The notes under the pieces are model-generated. The model was given only the letters and a program-made list of their open reading frames with translations, was not told the origin of the DNA and did not search any database. From JAILZP01 sp037444185 (GTDB lineage Bacteria > Bacillota > Desulfotomaculia > Desulfotomaculales > Desulfocucumaceae), in the NCBI GenBank assembly GCA_037444185.1, contig JBBIMW010000064.1, positions 1 through 8,505 on the forward strand: DNA of 8,505 nucleotides. The letters run 5' to 3'. Each line of letters starts with the position of its first letter. The stretch's first letter is position 1. This document shows, in pieces, positions 6,002-8,505 of this stretch. A program made the position numbers and the translations under genes.

Positions 6002-7738
6002 ATGGAAAGGATTATGCCTAGGCTGGTATGGACCATGGTCATACTGGTCTTTTTTTTAATGCTGGCGGCCGCCCGCGCCGGATATATACAGGTTGTCCGG
6101 GGAGAGCACTACGCCAGGATGGCCCTGACCTCCGGGACCACCGGCATTGCCTTGGAGGATTACTCCCGGGGCCGGATACTGGACCGGCACGGAAGGTCTC
6201 TGACTGGAACATACACTTCAAACAGGGTGCTGGTGTTGCCGGATCTGCTGGAGGATCCCGATTACTTCGCCGTTTGGCTTTGTTCCATGACGGGTGGGGA
6301 TTACCCGGCCGTCAGGAAAATGCTTTCTGACAAAAGGCCGGTGCTGTTGCCGTTCAAGCTAAGCGCCAGCCAACTGGAGTCAATCAGGGAACCGGGGTGG
6401 AAAGGGGTGCTGGTGGTCCCCTACCAATTTCGCTATGGTCCCGGACCCTTGGCGGCCCACGTCACCGGGCACCTGGGCAGGATCCGGGATGTCCGCGAAC
6501 TGGAAGAGCTCAACCGGCTCAATGGCAAAAATTACCTCCTCAGTGACTGGGTAGGCAGGCAGGGACTGGAATATTTTTACGAAAAAGAACTAAAGGGAAT
6601 GTATCCCTCGGGTTTTGCAGGCCTGTACGTTGATGCCGCCGGCAGGGCGCTGCCCGGGAAGCCGGTTATGGTAAACACCGACCTGGGGGACTTTACCCGC
6701 AGCGATGTGGTTACCACCATAAGCGCAGATATTCAGAAAATGGTGGAAAGGTCGATGGACAGACATATCAAAAAGGGTGCGGTGGTGGTGATGGAGAGGT
6801 CCACCGGGGACCTGCTGGCCGTAGCTTCCCGTCCGGCCTACAGCCCGGATCCGGTAAAGGGGGGGTTGCTGTCGGCCGCCGGGGATGAAAGATTCGTAAA
6901 TCAGGCACTGTCTCTATTTCAGCCCGGATCCACCTTTAAGGTGGTGGTGGCCGCCGCTGCCCTGTCCGAGGGACTGGCGCGGCCCGACACCGTTTTTAAC
7001 TGTGACGGATTCCGGGACAAGCCTATTCGCTGCTGGAACGGGGCGGGGCACGGTGGCGTCACTCTGGCGGAAGCCTTTGCCCATTCGTGCAATCCCGTTT
7101 TTGCAAAACTGGGTATGGAGCTGGGCCCGGAAAAATTGATCACTTACGCCCGGGCCCTGGGATTGGACAACCAGGGGATCACAGGTTATCCGGCGGCCCC
7201 CGACCGCCGCCAGGATCTGCGCCTGATGGCGGGCCGATACAAGCTGGTCAACAGTAGTGTGGGCCAGGGCCCGGTACTGGCCACGCCCCTTCAGATCACC
7301 GCTATGGTTAATACTGTGGCCAATGGGGGGGTGTATTTGCAGCCCAGGCTGGTGATGGAGGTGCGGCCGCCCAGAGGAGCCCCCAGGGAAATCAGGCCGG
7401 CGGTGCCGGTCAGGGCCCTGTCCCCTGAGGTTTCCCGTCAAATCTGCGACATGATGGAAATGGTGACCCGCCAGGGAGTGGGCCGAAGGGCCTGGGCGAA
7501 CCCCGGGGGGACCGCCGGAAAAACCGGTTCGGCTCAGCCTGTTGAAGGCGCGGATAGGGTGAACGCCTGGTTTTCTGGCTACGGACCCCTGGACGGACCT
7601 GGCTATATCGTAACCGTACTGGTCCGGGAGGGGGTCAGCGGAGGTGAGACCGCAGCCCCGGTATTCAGGGAGATTATGGAGGGCATTTTTTCATTGCAGT
7701 CTTCTGCGCCGCCCGGGGCGGCACCGTCAAAAAAATGA
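6002..7738 (+). CDS. Class B penicillin-binding protein (D,D-transpeptidase, PbpI/PBP4b-like)
   Basis: 578 residues from ATG 6002. It should cross-link peptidoglycan peptides outside the membrane. Visible in order: one N-terminal transmembrane helix (about 6-31); the RGRILDR motif of the class B dimerisation domain (R56-R62), with that domain running to about 230; then the transpeptidase domain with all three active-site motifs, S310-TF-K313 (nucleophile serine), S362-C-N364 and K507-T-G509. No PASTA domain and no glycosyltransferase domain are present, which argues against typical SpoVD and class A PBPs. Length and position downstream of mltG and the U32 gene match B. subtilis pbpI (yrrR, about 584 residues), a mother-cell sporulation PBP; that orthology is inferred from synteny, and FtsI- or PBP2-type cell-cycle roles remain possible. 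I see no sigma-E-like promoter in the 75 bases after the U32 gene. It ends on a run of seven A's before TGA. Confidence 0.93.
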   Translation: MERIMPRLVWTMVILVFFLMLAAARAGYIQVVRGEHYARMALTSGTTGIALEDYSRGRILDRHGRSLTGTYTSNRVLVLPDLLEDPDYFAVWLCSMTGGDYPAVRKMLSDKRPVLLPFKLSASQLESIREPGWKGVLVVPYQFRYGPGPLAAHVTGHLGRIRDVRELEELNRLNGKNYLLSDWVGRQGLEYFYEKELKGMYPSGFAGLYVDAAGRALPGKPVMVNTDLGDFTRSDVVTTISADIQKMVERSMDRHIKKGAVVVMERSTGDLLAVASRPAYSPDPVKGGLLSAAGDERFVNQALSLFQPGSTFKVVVAAAALSEGLARPDTVFNCDGFRDKPIRCWNGAGHGGVTLAEAFAHSCNPVFAKLGMELGPEKLITYARALGLDNQGITGYPAAPDRRQDLRLMAGRYKLVNSSVGQGPVLATPLQITAMVNTVANGGVYLQPRLVMEVRPPRGAPREIRPAVPVRALSPEVSRQICDMMEMVTRQGVGRRAWANPGGTAGKTGSAQPVEGADRVNAWFSGYGPLDGPGYIVTVLVREGVSGGETAAPVFREIMEGIFSLQSSAPPGAAPSKK

Positions 7739-7766
7739 TAACACGCCCGTCCCATTTTGCTGCCCG

Positions 7767-7805
7767 GACCCCGGTCAAGTGCCGCATTTATGTGGCACGG
7801 GGGTC
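7767..7805 (+). other. Strong two-part stem-loop downstream of the PBP gene
   Basis: GTGCCGCA (7779-7786) pairs with TGTGGCAC (7791-7798, one G-U) around a TTTA loop. An outer stem pairs GACCCC (7767-7772) with GGGGTC (7800-7805), with six unpaired bases on the left and one on the right. No T-tract follows, so it is not a classical intrinsic terminator. It could protect the 3' end of the PBP message, act as an inefficient terminator, or belong to a structured RNA. Confidence 0.6.
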
Positions 7806-7841
7806 TGAGTTTCGTGTGAGCCGTTAAAAGCCTGGGTTCGG

Positions 7842-7870
7842 TTGACTGCCTGGAAAAAGTATAGTAGGAT
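7842..7870 (+). promoter_or_regulatory. Candidate upstream promoter in the PBP-ferredoxin gap
   Basis: TTGACT (7842-7847, 5 of 6) and TAGGAT (7865-7870, 4 of 6) are spaced by 17 bp. It is weaker than the second site at 7936. The -10 overlaps a potential ribosome site (AGGA 7866-7869) for a 17-codon open frame. Confidence 0.35.
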
Positions 7871-7908
7871 GACAGTATGATTGCAGTTGCCGCAGGAGTA
7901 CATGTCAT
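7869..7908 (+). other. Second stem-loop in the PBP-ferredoxin gap
   Basis: ATGACAGTA (7869-7877) pairs with TAC plus TGTCAT (7899-7901 and 7903-7908) with one bulged A (7902), a nine-pair stem. The loop ends in a Shine-Dalgarno-like CAGGAG (7893-7898). Its role is unknown; chance formation is possible. Confidence 0.35.
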
Positions 7909-7935
7909 GATTGCCAAGGGCGGGCGGTAAATCTG

Positions 7936-7965
7936 TTGACAGCGGGGCCGGCCAAGTTGTATCAT
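7936..7965 (+). promoter_or_regulatory. Sigma-A-type promoter of the ferredoxin-FmdB pair
   Basis: A perfect TTGACA (7936-7941) and TATCAT (7960-7965, 5 of 6) are separated by 18 bp. Transcription would begin near 7972, leaving only about 7 bases before ATG 7979 but about 25 before TTG 7997. This helps decide the ferredoxin start. Confidence 0.65.
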
Positions 7966-7983
7966 CCTGTTAGCCGATATGCT

Positions 7984-7989
7984 GGGGGG
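7984..7989 (+). promoter_or_regulatory. Ribosome binding site supporting the TTG 7997 start of the ferredoxin
   Basis: Six G's lie seven bases before TTG 7997. No purine-rich site precedes ATG 7979. Confidence 0.45.
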
Positions 7990-7996
7990 TATTGTT

Positions 7997-8164
7997 TTGG
8001 CGTCTGTGGTCAAGGGGTTGTGCCAGGGATGCATGATCTGCGTTCGGACATGCCCCCGGGGGGCAATAAGTATTTCAGGTGTTGCCGCCGTAATTGACGT
8101 GGAGCTTTGCGACGATTGTGAAGAATGTGTTTTTATCTGTCCCAACGGAGCAATTGGCGGGTGA
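7997..8164 (+). CDS. Small 2[4Fe-4S] ferredoxin
   Basis: 55 residues from TTG 7997, or 61 from ATG 7979. A low-potential electron carrier of the clostridial two-cluster type, which is itself about 55 residues. Two perfect CxxCxxCxxxCP motifs are visible: C9, C12, C15, C19-P and C38, C41, C44, C48-P (numbering from TTG), each followed by a GAI-type segment, giving the pseudo-twofold repeat of this fold. TTG 7997 is preferred because it has a G-rich ribosome site and a normal leader from the 7936 promoter; ATG 7979 would be nearly leaderless. The partner enzyme is not in the window. The zinc-ribbon gene follows after 17 bases, so the two are probably cotranscribed and end at the terminator at 8405. 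Confidence 0.88.
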   Translation: MASVVKGLCQGCMICVRTCPRGAISISGVAAVIDVELCDDCEECVFICPNGAIGG

Positions 8165-8181
8165 AGAGAGGTGAGGGAAGA

Positions 8182-8388
8182 ATGCCAACATATGATTTCC
8201 GCTGCAAAAAGTGTGGGCACAAATTCACGGTGTTTACGGGGGTTTTTGAACGGGACAGGGTAACCTGCCCGGAGTGCAAGGCCGGGGAAGTGGAGCAGCT
8301 TGTCACCGGGTGCAATGTCAAATCCGGGTCCGGGCCTGAGTGCGGCCACGGCCACAATGCCGGTGTCACCAAGTTCAGGGGCGGGTGA
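8182..8388 (+). CDS. FmdB family zinc-ribbon protein
   Basis: 68 residues. The start MPTYDFRCKKCGHKF and the pair of CxxC motifs (C8/C11 and C29/C32) are the signature of the FmdB/CxxC_CxxC_SSSS putative regulatory zinc ribbon. The name comes from an ORF near formamidase genes; the function of the family is unsettled, with proposals including transcriptional regulation. The C-terminal tail carries extra possible ligands (C44, C54, H56, H58) in a Gly/His-rich stretch. ATG 8182 is chosen because it has AGAGGTGAGG about 5 bases upstream and begins exactly at the family N-terminus; the longer in-frame ATG at 8125 would overlap the ferredoxin with unrelated sequence. The gene is directly followed by an intrinsic terminator. 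Confidence 0.9.
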   Translation: MPTYDFRCKKCGHKFTVFTGVFERDRVTCPECKAGEVEQLVTGCNVKSGSGPECGHGHNAGVTKFRGG

Positions 8389-8404
8389 AGAGTATAGCCC
8401 CCTG

Positions 8405-8424
8405 AAGGCCGGTCCGGCCTTTTT
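8405..8424 (+). terminator. Intrinsic terminator of the ferredoxin-FmdB operon
   Basis: AAGGCCG (8405-8411) pairs with CGGCCTT (8415-8421) around a GTC loop, and the T-run continues to 8424. It has a GC-rich stem, a tight loop and a T-tract 17 bases after the FmdB stop, the best terminator in the window. Confidence 0.88.
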
Positions 8425-8442
8425 AAATGTATTTTAAATGTA
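8421..8442 (+). repeat. Tandem 11-bp direct repeat
   Basis: TTTTAAATGTA occurs twice, head to tail and without mismatch (8421-8431 and 8432-8442), overlapping the terminator T-tract. It is AT-only except for one G per copy. It could be a protein-binding iteron, an unwinding-prone element, or chance/slippage. Confidence 0.6.
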
Positions 8443-8468
8443 TAGGAAATTATGCTTGCATTATTACT

Positions 8469-8477
8469 TGTGGATAA
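8469..8477 (-). promoter_or_regulatory. Perfect DnaA-box match
   Basis: TGTGGATAA on this strand is TTATCCACA on the other, identical to the consensus DnaA box. It lies in AT-rich, gene-free sequence next to the tandem repeat. Only this one box is seen in the window, so it may be a regulatory or titration site, the edge of an origin-like region, or coincidence. Confidence 0.4.
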
Positions 8478-8505
8478 GTTTTCTATGCATGGGGGTTTGT
8501 AAGGG

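Noticed and set aside
7767..7805. Classical intrinsic terminator for the PBP gene
   Set aside because: The stem is strong but is followed by TGAGTTTCG rather than a T-tract; kept as a stem-loop only.
8125..8181. Nineteen-residue N-terminal extension of the FmdB protein
   Set aside because: It overlaps the ferredoxin coding region in another frame, has no ribosome site, and the family N-terminus starts at 8182.
7603..8355. Minus-strand open frame of 250 codons across the 3' gap
   Set aside because: It opposes the end of the PBP, the ferredoxin and the FmdB gene, and crosses the promoters and hairpins; no recognisable domain and no ribosome site.

Overview
The window reads as ordinary chromosome from a moderately GC-rich, probably anaerobic and spore-forming Firmicute, most likely of the Desulfotomaculum/Pelotomaculum (Peptococcaceae) type. 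The reasons are strong AGGAGG-type ribosome sites, frequent TTG starts, several [4Fe-4S] proteins, and a gene order matching the conserved alaS-yrrK-yrzB-yrrL-yrrN/O-yrrR neighbourhood of Bacillus and Clostridia. The taxon is inferred from gene content, not from a search. Every supported gene is on the + strand.

Layout. (1) 59-1006: aldo/keto reductase with a C-terminal two-cluster ferredoxin domain. (2) 1127-1558: ruvX (yqgF/yrrK). (3) 1619-1915: acidic DUF1292 (YrzB-like) protein, preceded by a good sigma-A-type promoter that overlaps the ruvX stop codon. (4) 2082-3488: membrane-anchored VanW/G5 protein. (5) 3624-4667: mltG, overlapping by four bases (6) a U32-family TrhP/YrrO-like protein at 4664-5926. 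(7) 6002-7738: class B penicillin-binding protein, in the position of B. subtilis pbpI. (8) A 240-bp non-coding stretch with two stem-loops and two promoter-like sites. (9) 7997-8164: small 2[4Fe-4S] ferredoxin. (10) 8182-8388: FmdB-type zinc ribbon, followed by a clear intrinsic terminator at 8405-8424. The last 80 bases are AT-rich and carry an 11-bp tandem repeat and a perfect DnaA-box match.

How the genes fit together. The central block is a cell-envelope group: VanW/G5 (wall binding), MltG (glycan-strand termination) and a PBP (cross-linking). It is interleaved with tRNA/RNA quality genes (ruvX, trhP), as in the Bacillus yrr cluster. The flanks hold redox and metal proteins (AKR-ferredoxin fusion, small ferredoxin, zinc ribbon). 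Compared with Bacillus, no ireB/yrzL lies before ruvX, no trmR/yrrM and no second U32 gene lie after mltG, and udk and greA are absent between the U32 and PBP genes.

No stretch longer than 300 bases lacks a gene. The 120 bp at 1007-1126 shows no clear terminator or strong promoter. Bases 1-58 contain no stop in any + frame and no recognisable protein, so whether an upstream gene ends there cannot be told. I found no CRISPR, mobile element, rRNA or tRNA, and no convincing new multi-gene system. The least explained parts are 7739-7978 and 8421-8505.
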